From RGIG1959 sp051877215 (GTDB lineage Bacteria; Bacillota; Clostridia; Oscillospirales; Acutalibacteraceae), in assembly GCA_051877215.1 (NCBI GenBank), contig JBJEIR010000203.1:1-6775 (forward strand): a stretch of 6,775 nucleotides of DNA. The letters are read 5' to 3'. Both the position numbers and the translations under genes were made by a program. Each line of letters opens with the position of its first letter. The stretch's first letter is position 1. This document shows, one piece after another, positions 1 through 5,447 of this stretch. Under the pieces are notes generated by a model, which worked only from the letters and a program-made list of their open reading frames with translations, did not search any database and had not been told where the DNA came from.

Positions 1-1
1 C

Positions 2-17
2 CAAGCCTGTCGGCTTG
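2..17. repeat. Short hairpin at the window edge
   Basis: CAAGCC and GGCTTG form a 6-bp perfect inverted repeat around the loop TGTC. On the minus strand it follows the T-run of the tRNA terminator, so it could be a second terminator whose T-run lies outside the window. On the plus strand it is followed by A-rich sequence, not T's, which argues against a plus-strand terminator. Its role cannot be settled from the edge. Confidence 0.35.
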
Positions 18-20
18 AAT

Positions 21-52
21 AAAAAAATCTCGTTCCGAAGAACGAGATTTTT
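21..52 (-). terminator. Intrinsic terminator of the tRNA-Leu gene
   Basis: A hairpin of about 13 bp begins immediately after the tRNA 3' end. Its core is TCTCGTTC/GAACGAGA extended by A:T pairs, and on the minus strand the loop is UUCG closed by C-G, an unusually stable tetraloop. The descending arm runs into seven T's on the minus strand (27 to 21). The A:T part of the stem reaches the tRNA CCA end, so processing must cut very close to the hairpin. The A/T symmetry means it could also stop plus-strand transcription. Confidence 0.9.
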
Positions 53-139
53 TGGTGCGGATAAGAGGACTTGAACCTCCACGACCTTGCGATCATTAGA
101 ACCTGAATCTAACGCGTCTGCCAATTCCGCCATATCCGC
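53..139 (-). tRNA. tRNA-Leu, anticodon CAG, CCA encoded
   Basis: The minus strand folds as a class II tRNA of 87 nt including CCA. The acceptor stem is GCGGATA/TATCCGC with discriminator A, followed by encoded CCA (55-53). The anticodon stem TTAGA/TCTAA encloses the loop TTCAGGT, giving anticodon CAG, which reads the leucine codon CUG. A long variable arm follows, as expected for tRNA-Leu, then a T-arm with loop TTCAAGT between GGAGG and CCTCT (one G-U pair). No tRNA gene is visible next to it, so it appears to be transcribed alone from the consensus promoter at 254-282. Confidence 0.97.
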
Positions 140-220
140 ATAAGAAGCTGCCCGAAGATTTTTACACGGCCGGGCGATCCGAGACGGAGCTTTTTACAGC
201 TTAATCCGTAACTAGGCCAT

Positions 221-253
221 AAAGCCTGCCGCCGCATTTCGGCGACAGGCTTT
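221..253. repeat. Inverted repeat at the tRNA transcript start
   Basis: AAAGCCTG (221-228) pairs with CAGGCTTT (246-253). After one mismatch, CGCC (230-233) pairs with GGCG (241-244), leaving a 7-base loop. The repeat begins directly after the minus-strand -10 box (254-259), so the expected start site falls inside the outer arm and the tRNA primary transcript would begin with a partial hairpin. It lacks a run of T's on either strand, so a terminator is less likely than a 5' leader structure or a protein site. Confidence 0.6.
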
Positions 254-282
254 ATTATAGCCGTTCCGTCCTGACTTGTCAA
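254..282 (-). promoter_or_regulatory. Perfect consensus sigma-A promoter for tRNA-Leu
   Basis: On the minus strand a TTGACA -35 box (282-277) and a TATAAT -10 box (259-254) are separated by exactly 17 bases. Both hexamers and the spacer match the housekeeping consensus, as expected of a stable-RNA gene. The start would lie near 250-246, giving a leader of about 110 nt before the tRNA 5' end at 139. No other gene lies between this promoter and the tRNA. Confidence 0.92.
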
Positions 283-304
283 GAGGTTTTCAAAGAAAAT
301 TTCA

Positions 305-330
305 AGAGGCCTCTCGACAAAAAAGCCTCT
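305..330 (-). terminator. Possible weak terminator after the small gene
   Basis: AGAGGC (305-310) and GCCTCT (325-330) are inverted around a 14-base loop, and 305-314 is itself a 10-base palindrome. The hairpin lies 28 bases past the stop of the minus-strand gene at 358-528. The T-run on that strand is in the loop, and only a broken T-rich stretch follows the hairpin. It is therefore an imperfect terminator, and read-through into the tRNA promoter region is possible. Confidence 0.35.
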
Positions 331-357
331 GCGCGCCGTTTGTCTTATAAGAGCCGC

Positions 358-528
358 TCATAAAAGCGTATAGGAGCCATATTCATACCGCAGGCGGCTG
401 CCTTCGTCTGTCTCAAACGGAAGCAGCGCCCGCGCAACCAACAGTGCCTCTCCTTCGGGGGCATCTATGCGCCGCAAATGCGCATAATCCCCGTCGATTT
501 GTGCGACGACATATTCAAACGGTCCCAT
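358..528 (-). CDS. Small DUF3006-like protein, 56 residues
   Basis: This complete small ORF encodes 56 residues from ATG (528) to TGA (360-358). AAGGAGA lies 9 bases upstream and a good promoter is at 591-619. The sequence follows the pattern of DUF3006 proteins: an opening strand, then IDGDYAHLRR (residues 11-20), matching the family's usual EGDYAVVE-like core. An ALLP motif follows (34-37), then a short acidic turn, DEGSRLRY (41-48), like the usual KEGDVL step. It ends after the beta-rich part and lacks the charged helical tail many relatives have. DUF3006 proteins are small, soluble and of unknown function. A 13-residue ORF ends one base into its start. It diverges from murQ, so co-regulation is possible but unproven. 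The family call rests on pattern recognition, while the ORF itself is well supported. Confidence 0.72.
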   Translation of the reverse strand: MGPFEYVVAQIDGDYAHLRRIDAPEGEALLVARALLPFETDEGSRLRYEYGSYTLL

Positions 529-569
529 CAAGCGCTCTCTCCTTTATACGGTATCCAATCGGTCTGCAT
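528..569 (-). other. Possible 13-residue upstream ORF
   Basis: A mini-ORF from ATG (569) to TGA (530-528) encodes MQTDWIPYKGESA. It lies in the leader of the small DUF3006-like gene, and its stop shares one base with that gene's ATG (TGATG). This is a geometry used for translational coupling. The only ribosome-site-like sequence in front is a weak GGTG, and the ORF contains the strong AAGGAGA used by the downstream gene. It may be chance or a coupling leader. Confidence 0.25.
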
Positions 570-590
570 TTTTAATCACCGATATGAAGC

Positions 591-619
591 AGTATACCAA
601 AGCAAGCGGCATTTGGCAA
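591..619 (-). promoter_or_regulatory. Promoter of the DUF3006-like gene
   Basis: On the minus strand a TTGCCA -35 box (619-614) is followed after 17 bases by TATACT (596-591). TGG directly before the -10 box gives an extended -10 (TGnTATACT). The start would be near 585-583, leaving a leader of about 55 nt before the ATG at 528. It points away from the murQ promoter. Confidence 0.8.
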
Positions 620-630
620 CCTTCGGCGCC

Positions 631-680
631 TCTTATATATTCTCTTAATATATATTGATATATTGAAAAATAAAATAGCT
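631..680. promoter_or_regulatory. AT-rich gap between divergent promoters
   Basis: About 50 bases are almost entirely A/T, with overlapping TATATT/AATATA palindromic runs near 637-663 and an A-rich block at 664-677. The A-rich block sits directly upstream of the murQ -35 box, where an UP element would contact the RNA polymerase alpha subunits. No extended perfect palindrome is visible that would mark an RpiR/MurR-type operator, so a regulator site here is only a possibility. Confidence 0.45.
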
Positions 681-687
681 TTCCGGC

Positions 688-716
688 TTGCGCCCACGCG
701 TCCCATGTGCTATACT
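688..716 (+). promoter_or_regulatory. Promoter of the murQ-murK operon
   Basis: TTGCGC (688-693) and TATACT (711-716) are 17 bases apart. TGC directly before the -10 box makes an extended -10 element, which can compensate for the imperfect -35. Transcription would start near 723, about 47 bases before the murQ ATG. A cre-like sequence overlaps the expected start (716-729). Confidence 0.82.
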
Positions 717-769
717 GACAGCGAAAAAATATGTTTTTTAGGGATTTTAGACGGGCAAAGGGAGTTTTT

Positions 770-1675
770 ATGGAACAAAGCATCTCGCGTCTGCCGACGG
801 AGCAGAACAACCCGCGCACTCATCACATCGACCGTGTCGACACGCTGACGGCCATGCGCCTGATTCACGAGGAGGACAGGCGCGCGGTCGAAGCGATGGA
901 CGAGGCGCTGCCGGCACTTGCCGAAGCGGCGGATTGCATCGCCGAAAGACTGCAAAACGGCGGACGGCTTTTTTATGTGGGCGCCGGAACCAGCGGGCGC
1001 ATTGCCGTGCTGGATGCCTCCGAGCTGCCCGCAACCTACGGTGTGGAGCCGACCCTTGTACAGGCGATCGTGCCGGGCGGGTATGCGACGCTGCCGGACG
1101 CGCGCCTCGGAGATGAGGATGACCGCGACGGCGCGCGCCGCGATATCGAACTGCACGCCATCGGTTCGGGCGACGCCGTGGTGGGCGTTGCCGCCTCGGG
1201 GCGTACTCCCTATACCGTCGAAGCGGTTAGAGAAGCCCGTAAGCGGCAGGCGTTTACGGCGGCTGTTGTCAACGCTCCCCGCTCATTGCTCGGCACAGCC
1301 GCAGAGCGGGAAATTTTTATTGATACGGGTGCCGAAGCCATCGAGGGCTCCACACGCATGAAGGCAGGTACGGTGCAAAAACTGGCGCTGAATATGCTTT
1401 CGACCGCTGTTATGCTGCGGCTCGGAAAGGTATACGGCAACCGCATGGTGGAAATCACGGCCATCAACGACAAAATGATGGCGCGCAGTATCCGCATGAT
1501 TACCGAGCTGACGGGAGCCGATGACGATACCGCCCGACAGGCGATGGCTGCCTGCAAAAACCATGTGAAAACAGCGCTTGCCATGATATGCTTAACATGC
1601 AGTGCCGATGAAGCTGCGGCGCGGCTCTCGGCATGCGGCGGCAGCCTATCGGCTCTTTTGAGGAGGAATGGGTAA
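770..1675 (+). CDS. murQ: N-acetylmuramic acid 6-phosphate etherase MurQ
   Basis: MurQ cleaves the lactyl ether of MurNAc-6-phosphate in the cytosol, giving GlcNAc-6-phosphate and D-lactate, a key step in reusing peptidoglycan sugars. The 301-residue length is normal for the family. Visible features in order are LPTEQNNPRT near the N-terminus, the SIS-domain phosphosugar loop GAGTSGR (71-77), and DASELPATYG (82-91), whose E85 matches the catalytic Glu83 of E. coli MurQ. GDEDD (114-118) follows, with E116 matching Glu114, then AASGRTPY (141-148), GSTRMKAGT (193-201) and NMLST (208-212). The start at 770 is chosen over an in-frame ATG at 731 because AAAGGGAG lies five bases before it and the family begins there. 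The stop overlaps the next start by one base (TAATG). The family's usual ASECPPT is ASELPAT here, a mild deviation outside the catalytic glutamates. Confidence 0.96.
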   Translation: MEQSISRLPTEQNNPRTHHIDRVDTLTAMRLIHEEDRRAVEAMDEALPALAEAADCIAERLQNGGRLFYVGAGTSGRIAVLDASELPATYGVEPTLVQAIVPGGYATLPDARLGDEDDRDGARRDIELHAIGSGDAVVGVAASGRTPYTVEAVREARKRQAFTAAVVNAPRSLLGTAAEREIFIDTGAEAIEGSTRMKAGTVQKLALNMLSTAVMLRLGKVYGNRMVEITAINDKMMARSIRMITELTGADDDTARQAMAACKNHVKTALAMICLTCSADEAAARLSACGGSLSALLRRNG

Positions 1676-2583
1676 TGGACTGTTATATCGGCATCGACGG
1701 CGGCGGAAGCAAAACACTGCTGCAAGCGGCAACCGCTGACGGCGGGGTTCTTTTTGAAGGTCTCGCGGGCGGCTCCAATCCGTATACAGCCACCCCCGCT
1801 GCGGCGGAGCAGGTGGTGCGCGGACTGATTGAAAAGGCCAAAAACGCACTGCCGTCAGACGCCGTTCTCAAAGGCGTCTGCATGGGTGCGGCAGGACCGG
1901 ACAAGGAAGAGGATTTTCTCTTTTTTGAGCAAATTCTGCGCGATGCGTCCGGCTGTGACAATGTAAAGGTGGTCAACGACGGCTATGCCTCCCTCTATGC
2001 CGTTCTCGGGGAACGCCCGGGCGTGGTCATTGCGTCGGGGACCGGCTCAATCTGTTGGGCTAAAAACGCCGATGGAACGGTTTGCCGCGTCGGCGGATGG
2101 GGACATCTTTTTTCGGACGAGGGCAGCGGCTACGCCATGGTCAGCGACGCGATGCGCGCCGTTTGCCGCACCATTGACGGGCGCGCAAGCCAAGGAACGC
2201 TGCTGCTCCAACGCCTGATGGACGCCTTCGGCGTGCAAACGCCGCTCGAGCTGATCAGCGAGATTTATCTTTGCCCCAATCAGCAAGCCATCGCCGCCTA
2301 TTTCCCGCTTGTATCCAAAGCGGCAGAGGAGCGGGATCCGCTTGCGCTCAAGGTGGTGGACGACGGCATGGACGCGCTTGTGGAGCTGGTCGCATCCGCC
2401 GCCAGGCAGGTGATGCTGTACCATACCTTTTCCGTCGGCATGACGGGCGCGGTGCTGACCAAGGTCGAGCTGACGCGCCATCTGTTTATTCATAAGCTCT
2501 TAGAGCGGTTCCCGCGCTGTGAGATCATCCATGAAAAGACCGAATCGGTGAGCGGGGCGCTCTATTTGGCACAGCATATTTAA
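1675..2583 (+). CDS. murK: BadF/BcrA-family amino-sugar kinase, MurK-like
   Basis: This 302-residue ASKHA-fold kinase of the BadF/BadG/BcrA/BcrD group probably uses ATP to phosphorylate N-acetylmuramate and/or N-acetylglucosamine at the 6-position. Visible motifs are DGGGSKT (8-14, phosphate 1), a likely catalytic base D102 in VVNDGYASLY, SGTGS (121-125, phosphate 2), the GGWGHLFSDEGSGY signature (140-153), and MTGAV (256-260) in the second nucleotide-binding half. AGGAGG lies eight bases before the ATG, inside the end of murQ, and the TAATG overlap implies coupled translation. The murQ-kinase pairing is that known for Clostridium acetobutylicum, whose MurK acts on MurNAc and GlcNAc. Substrate is therefore inferred from context, and a plain GlcNAc or glucosamine kinase is the alternative. 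No transporter, nagA or nagB gene is in the window. Confidence 0.88.
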   Translation: MDCYIGIDGGGSKTLLQAATADGGVLFEGLAGGSNPYTATPAAAEQVVRGLIEKAKNALPSDAVLKGVCMGAAGPDKEEDFLFFEQILRDASGCDNVKVVNDGYASLYAVLGERPGVVIASGTGSICWAKNADGTVCRVGGWGHLFSDEGSGYAMVSDAMRAVCRTIDGRASQGTLLLQRLMDAFGVQTPLELISEIYLCPNQQAIAAYFPLVSKAAEERDPLALKVVDDGMDALVELVASAARQVMLYHTFSVGMTGAVLTKVELTRHLFIHKLLERFPRCEIIHEKTESVSGALYLAQHI

Positions 2584-2634
2584 AGTAAACCGCCTTTATC
2601 GCCGTCATCTTCCCGCACGGGCGCCGTAAAATCG

Positions 2635-2675
2635 AAAAAAAACCTGCCGCAAACCGTTTTGCGGCAGGTTTTTTT
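2635..2675. terminator. Bidirectional terminator between convergent operons
   Basis: AACCTGCCGCAAA (2641-2653) pairs with TTTTGCGGCAGGTT (2657-2670), leaving a small loop. The stem is preceded by six A's that continue into its A-rich base and followed by seven T's (2669-2675). It therefore has a T-run on both strands. It lies 51 bases after the murK stop and 11 bases after the stop of the opposing DHHW gene, and should end both operons. Confidence 0.93.
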
Positions 2676-2685
2676 GACGGGTTTA

Positions 2686-3987
2686 TCATCCGCACAGCGC
2701 CGAAAGCGACTGCATCAGGTCTTCATTTCGCGTGGCGGAGGTGTTGTTGAGAAAGATCACATCCTGCGCGCCCTTTTCGCGCACAAAATCGGCAAGGCTG
2801 CCGCTGTACACATTGGCAAAATAGCGGTAATCAACGACATACACCGTCTGATAATGCGCGACCAAAAACGGCGCAAACGCATTGCCGAACGATTCTTTCA
2901 CAAGCACGCACGCCGAGCCGTCCGAGCGCTCGGGATTGTGAATCACGCCGAGCGCCGTATCGCCGCCGATAAAGGTGAGGTATTTCGTGTCATAATCCGA
3001 ATCGCTTTTATCCACGATGATGTCGGTGTCATAGGTGGCACCGTTCATATCCGTCACGGTGATGGTATTGGTCTGCTTCGGCTCATACGCAATGACCACA
3101 TCCGGATTGTCGCTCAGCGCGGAAAGATAATCCGTGCAGTAGTAAAAATATCCCAGATATCCCGGAAAGCGGTGCTCGACAAACGAGGACAGCGGCGTTG
3201 CCGTGATCCCTTTCGCCAGGGCAAACTGCTCATACGCGCGATAAGCGCCGAGCGCCGTCCAGTGATGGTCGGTGCGGAAATAGCAGTAATCGTTCTGCGC
3301 GTTGCTTTGATACAGCGCATCAAACACGCCGACCGCTTTCACACCGGAAGAAAGCTGTGCATACATCGTATCGATCGCTTCGCGCTGATCGGAAACCCCA
3401 ATCCCCTCTCTGACGGAAGCATCCAAGCAGATGTCCATGCTGGTCGGTATGATCATATCATAGACCGTCGCGGTACCGCCGAGCTTTGCGGCGGTGCTGT
3501 TGACAGCGGCGGTATAGGTCGAGGCAAGACTGTCCACATAGTTGTAATATTCAAACGCGCTGTCCCCCACAACCAGCACATATCCTATCTCCTGCGGCTG
3601 CGCCGTTTTGTTATAGCCGGGCGGCTGCACGGAAGGATCCTCCGGCAGCTTTACGGTCGTGGTCGTCGGGGGGGCGGTCGTCGTGGCGGTCGCGGCCGTG
3701 GTTTCGAGAGGCGTTGTGGTCACAAAGGTATTTCCGTTTCCACCCTGCGACGGCGTGCGAAACGCCGCCCATATCAGCAGGGCGACAACCACCACCGCCA
3801 GCACCACACCGACGGCAACAAACGGAAATGTCTTTTTCTGTTTTCTCCTTTTTCTCGATGCGGCGGTCCTTGTTTTGTCTGCCACGGCTTGGGACGGACG
3901 CCGATTTTCCTTTTCAAGCATACACCCGCAGTAGGAACAGATAGACGCCGTGTCCCTCAGCTGCCGTCCGCATTTCGGACAAATCAT
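2686..3987 (-). CDS. Membrane-anchored zinc-ribbon/DHHW protein
   Basis: The 433-residue protein has four parts. A cytoplasmic zinc ribbon carries CPKCG (3-7) and CSYCG (17-21). A basic stretch (45-52) precedes one membrane helix (about 55-76). A Thr/Pro-rich linker (about 87-115) follows, then an extracellular DHHW domain (about 135-433). The basic side implies N-in, C-out. TDHHW (239-243) and KESFGNAFAPFL (364-375) match the Asp-His and Ser elements of DHHW/AlgX-AlgJ-type SGNH hydrolases; S366, D240 and H241/H242 are the likely active-site residues. Relatives often work with MBOAT proteins in O-acetylation of envelope polymers. No such partner is visible here, so substrate and reaction are unknown. 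The start at 3987 is preferred over an ATG at 3993 because AGGAGG (4000-3995) is seven bases from the former and only one from the latter. This is the last gene of the operon, 33 bases after its neighbour. Confidence 0.85.
   Translation of the reverse strand: MICPKCGRQLRDTASICSYCGCMLEKENRRPSQAVADKTRTAASRKRRKQKKTFPFVAVGVVLAVVVVALLIWAAFRTPSQGGNGNTFVTTTPLETTAATATTTAPPTTTTVKLPEDPSVQPPGYNKTAQPQEIGYVLVVGDSAFEYYNYVDSLASTYTAAVNSTAAKLGGTATVYDMIIPTSMDICLDASVREGIGVSDQREAIDTMYAQLSSGVKAVGVFDALYQSNAQNDYCYFRTDHHWTALGAYRAYEQFALAKGITATPLSSFVEHRFPGYLGYFYYCTDYLSALSDNPDVVIAYEPKQTNTITVTDMNGATYDTDIIVDKSDSDYDTKYLTFIGGDTALGVIHNPERSDGSACVLVKESFGNAFAPFLVAHYQTVYVVDYRYFANVYSGSLADFVREKGAQDVIFLNNTSATRNEDLMQSLSALCG
3668..3674. 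repeat. Seven-base G/C homopolymer in the DHHW linker
   Basis: Seven G's on the plus strand (C7 on the coding strand) fall in the Ala-Pro-Pro-Thr part of the Thr/Pro linker of the zinc-ribbon/DHHW gene, within a low-complexity ACG/ACC-rich stretch (about 3655-3722). Slippage here would shift the frame and remove the whole extracellular domain. Whether that happens cannot be told from one sequence. Confidence 0.5.
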
Positions 3988-3994
3988 GGTCATT

Positions 3995-4000
3995 CCTCCT
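3995..4000 (-). promoter_or_regulatory. Ribosome site that sets the DHHW start
   Basis: AGGAGG (4000-3995) is a full anti-16S match. It is seven bases before the ATG at 3987 but only one base before the ATG at 3993, so translation should begin at MICPKCG, two codons after the longer option. Confidence 0.8.
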
Positions 4001-4020
4001 TTTTATAAGATAAGTATCCC

Positions 4021-4725
4021 CTATTTTTTCAAATCAAACGCGGCGGCGAAGCGCGGCAGGAGCGGGCGAACCGTCACAAACCGATCAAGCAGTTTTCCGC
4101 ACAGACCGATCAGCAGGCCGTTCAAACAGGTCATCACGACCGTTCCCACACCGATGCCGCGAAATGTGCCGAAAAACAAGAGGGTCATCAGGCAGGAAAC
4201 CGCCAGGCAGGACGCGTCAAAGCTGATTTTGACGACCGTCCGATTGAACGAAAAGCGCTCGCTGACACCTTTGACAAAGAAATCATACACCTGCGGGTAA
4301 AGGTAGGTCCTGAAAAGCAGTGCGATTGAAAGCGCCGTGAGCAGCATACCGAGCACAAAATATACCACGCGCAGTGCAAGCGGCAAACAGCCGGGCGGCG
4401 TGACCGACGGGTTGAAGTGCGGCACCGCCCATCGCCAAAAATCCAGCATGGCGCCGTAAATCAGGCAGGTCAGAAACGAGCTGAAATACACCGCCTTCAC
4501 CTGTCTCATAAGCAGACAGAACACCGCAAACAGCAGCGCCTGAATCATATATTCGCACTGCCCGAAGGTGAATATCTCCGTTTTTAAATGGAGAATGTAC
4601 GCGGGCGCCACCACCATGGATACGCCGAAGTCGGTGGCGGAAATCATCGCCACTGCCAGCGAAAGCAATAAATTGGCCGCCACATACACCGCTTCGGCGG
4701 GCAGGCATAGCGTTGTTCGTTTCAA
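4021..4725 (-). CDS. YczE/DUF6198-like integral membrane protein
   Basis: This 234-residue hydrophobic protein has about six membrane segments, roughly at residues 11-30, 52-72, 78-98, 117-138, 168-188 and 190-210. The segment DFGVSMVVAPAYIL near 32-45, followed by FTFGQCEYMIQ and a SSFLTCLIYGAMLDF stretch, resembles the YczE/YitT-like (DUF6198) family of bacterial membrane proteins with no settled biochemical role. The start is a TTG at 4725 that overlaps the upstream gene's stop (TTGA). GGAG lies 10 bases before it, and the frame is closed by a TGA three codons further upstream, so the start must lie here or later. Coupling to the preceding repair gene is likely. An unusual detail is two closely spaced proline motifs after the fourth segment (NPSVTPPG). 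The family call is moderate; membrane location is firm. Confidence 0.78.
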   Translation of the reverse strand: MKRTTLCLPAEAVYVAANLLLSLAVAMISATDFGVSMVVAPAYILHLKTEIFTFGQCEYMIQALLFAVFCLLMRQVKAVYFSSFLTCLIYGAMLDFWRWAVPHFNPSVTPPGCLPLALRVVYFVLGMLLTALSIALLFRTYLYPQVYDFFVKGVSERFSFNRTVVKISFDASCLAVSCLMTLLFFGTFRGIGVGTVVMTCLNGLLIGLCGKLLDRFVTVRPLLPRFAAAFDLKK

Positions 4726-5447
4726 CCGGGGTCATCTCCGTTATGTCGGTTTTTTCCGCGCCGCAGCGTTCTCAGATACGCTTTTTGCGATGCACAAATG
4801 CGGTTGCTTTCCAGCGCCTTTTGAACGGCTTTGTTATGCGTCCAAAAAGGGAGCCGGGCCCGCTCGAGAAACGGCAGCGCCGCATCGTATTGCTTGGCAA
4901 GCGCGGTCGCAAAATACCACGCGACCATCATGTTGACATAATAGGCCGACGAACGCACCGCCGCCGTTTTTTCCAAAAAGCGCGGTTCAAATACGCCGTC
5001 GTCGAGATACCATTTCATCAGCATGCCGATTCCAAAGCGCACCGCAAAGGGATGCTCGCTTGCCATCCATCGGTCGATGTCATCAAGCAGGCAGTCAGGG
5101 CGCCGGCGAAACAGCACGGGAGACAGGCTGTCGCAGGTCGCCCAATTGTCCACATACGGCAAAAATGTGTCAAGCGCTTGTATGAGGGCATCATAGTCGC
5201 GTATCGGCTCAATCAAAAAGGCGTGCAGCGTATTCTCCTCATAATAGCGGTGCGGCAGACAGGCGCAAAAGGCCTCTGCGTCGCTTTCGCCTGCCAGCTC
5301 TTTGGCAAAGCGGCGCAGCGCAGGCGTGCGCACGCCGATGATATTGTCAAACGCCACCGTCGGGATCAGGCGGGATTGAAAATCGCGGTAGGCGGGATCC
5401 TGCATAGCAAACAGCCGCTCACGCAGCCGCTTTTCCACATCCTTCAT
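4722..5447 (-). CDS. AlkD-type DNA alkylation repair glycosylase
   Basis: The 241 residues match the HEAT-like-repeat DNA alkylation repair family (AlkC/AlkD), which excises N3- and N7-alkylated purines without base flipping. Typical segments are DPAYRDFQSRLIPT (17-30) and IIGVRTPALRRFAKEL (36-51), then YYEENTLHAFLI (68-79) and VDNWATCDSLSP (99-110), and later HPFAVRFGIGMLMKWYLDD and MMVAWYFATALAK. W102 and D106 keep the spacing of Trp109 and Asp113 of Bacillus cereus AlkD, and W177 is placed like Trp187, so the active site looks intact. AGGAGG is 10 bases before the ATG. The ATG overlaps the stop of the Nudix gene (ATGA), and its own stop overlaps the next start, so it is translationally tied to both neighbours. 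Length is normal for the family. Confidence 0.93.
   Translation of the reverse strand: MKDVEKRLRERLFAMQDPAYRDFQSRLIPTVAFDNIIGVRTPALRRFAKELAGESDAEAFCACLPHRYYEENTLHAFLIEPIRDYDALIQALDTFLPYVDNWATCDSLSPVLFRRRPDCLLDDIDRWMASEHPFAVRFGIGMLMKWYLDDGVFEPRFLEKTAAVRSSAYYVNMMVAWYFATALAKQYDAALPFLERARLPFWTHNKAVQKALESNRICASQKAYLRTLRRGKNRHNGDDPG

Noticed and set aside
221..253. This inverted repeat as an intrinsic terminator
   Set aside because: It has no run of T's on either strand and begins directly at the -10 box of the tRNA promoter, so a leader or operator role fits better.
710..1156. Minus-strand frames of 148 and 91 codons over the murQ promoter and 5' part
   Set aside because: They cross a clear plus-strand promoter and the conserved MurQ N-terminus, and match no known pattern.
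2659..4008. A 449-codon open frame on the plus strand opposite the zinc-ribbon/DHHW gene
   Set aside because: Its translation is rich in Arg, His and Gly with no family pattern, while the minus strand encodes recognisable domains with a good ribosome site. It is an antisense shadow caused by codon bias.
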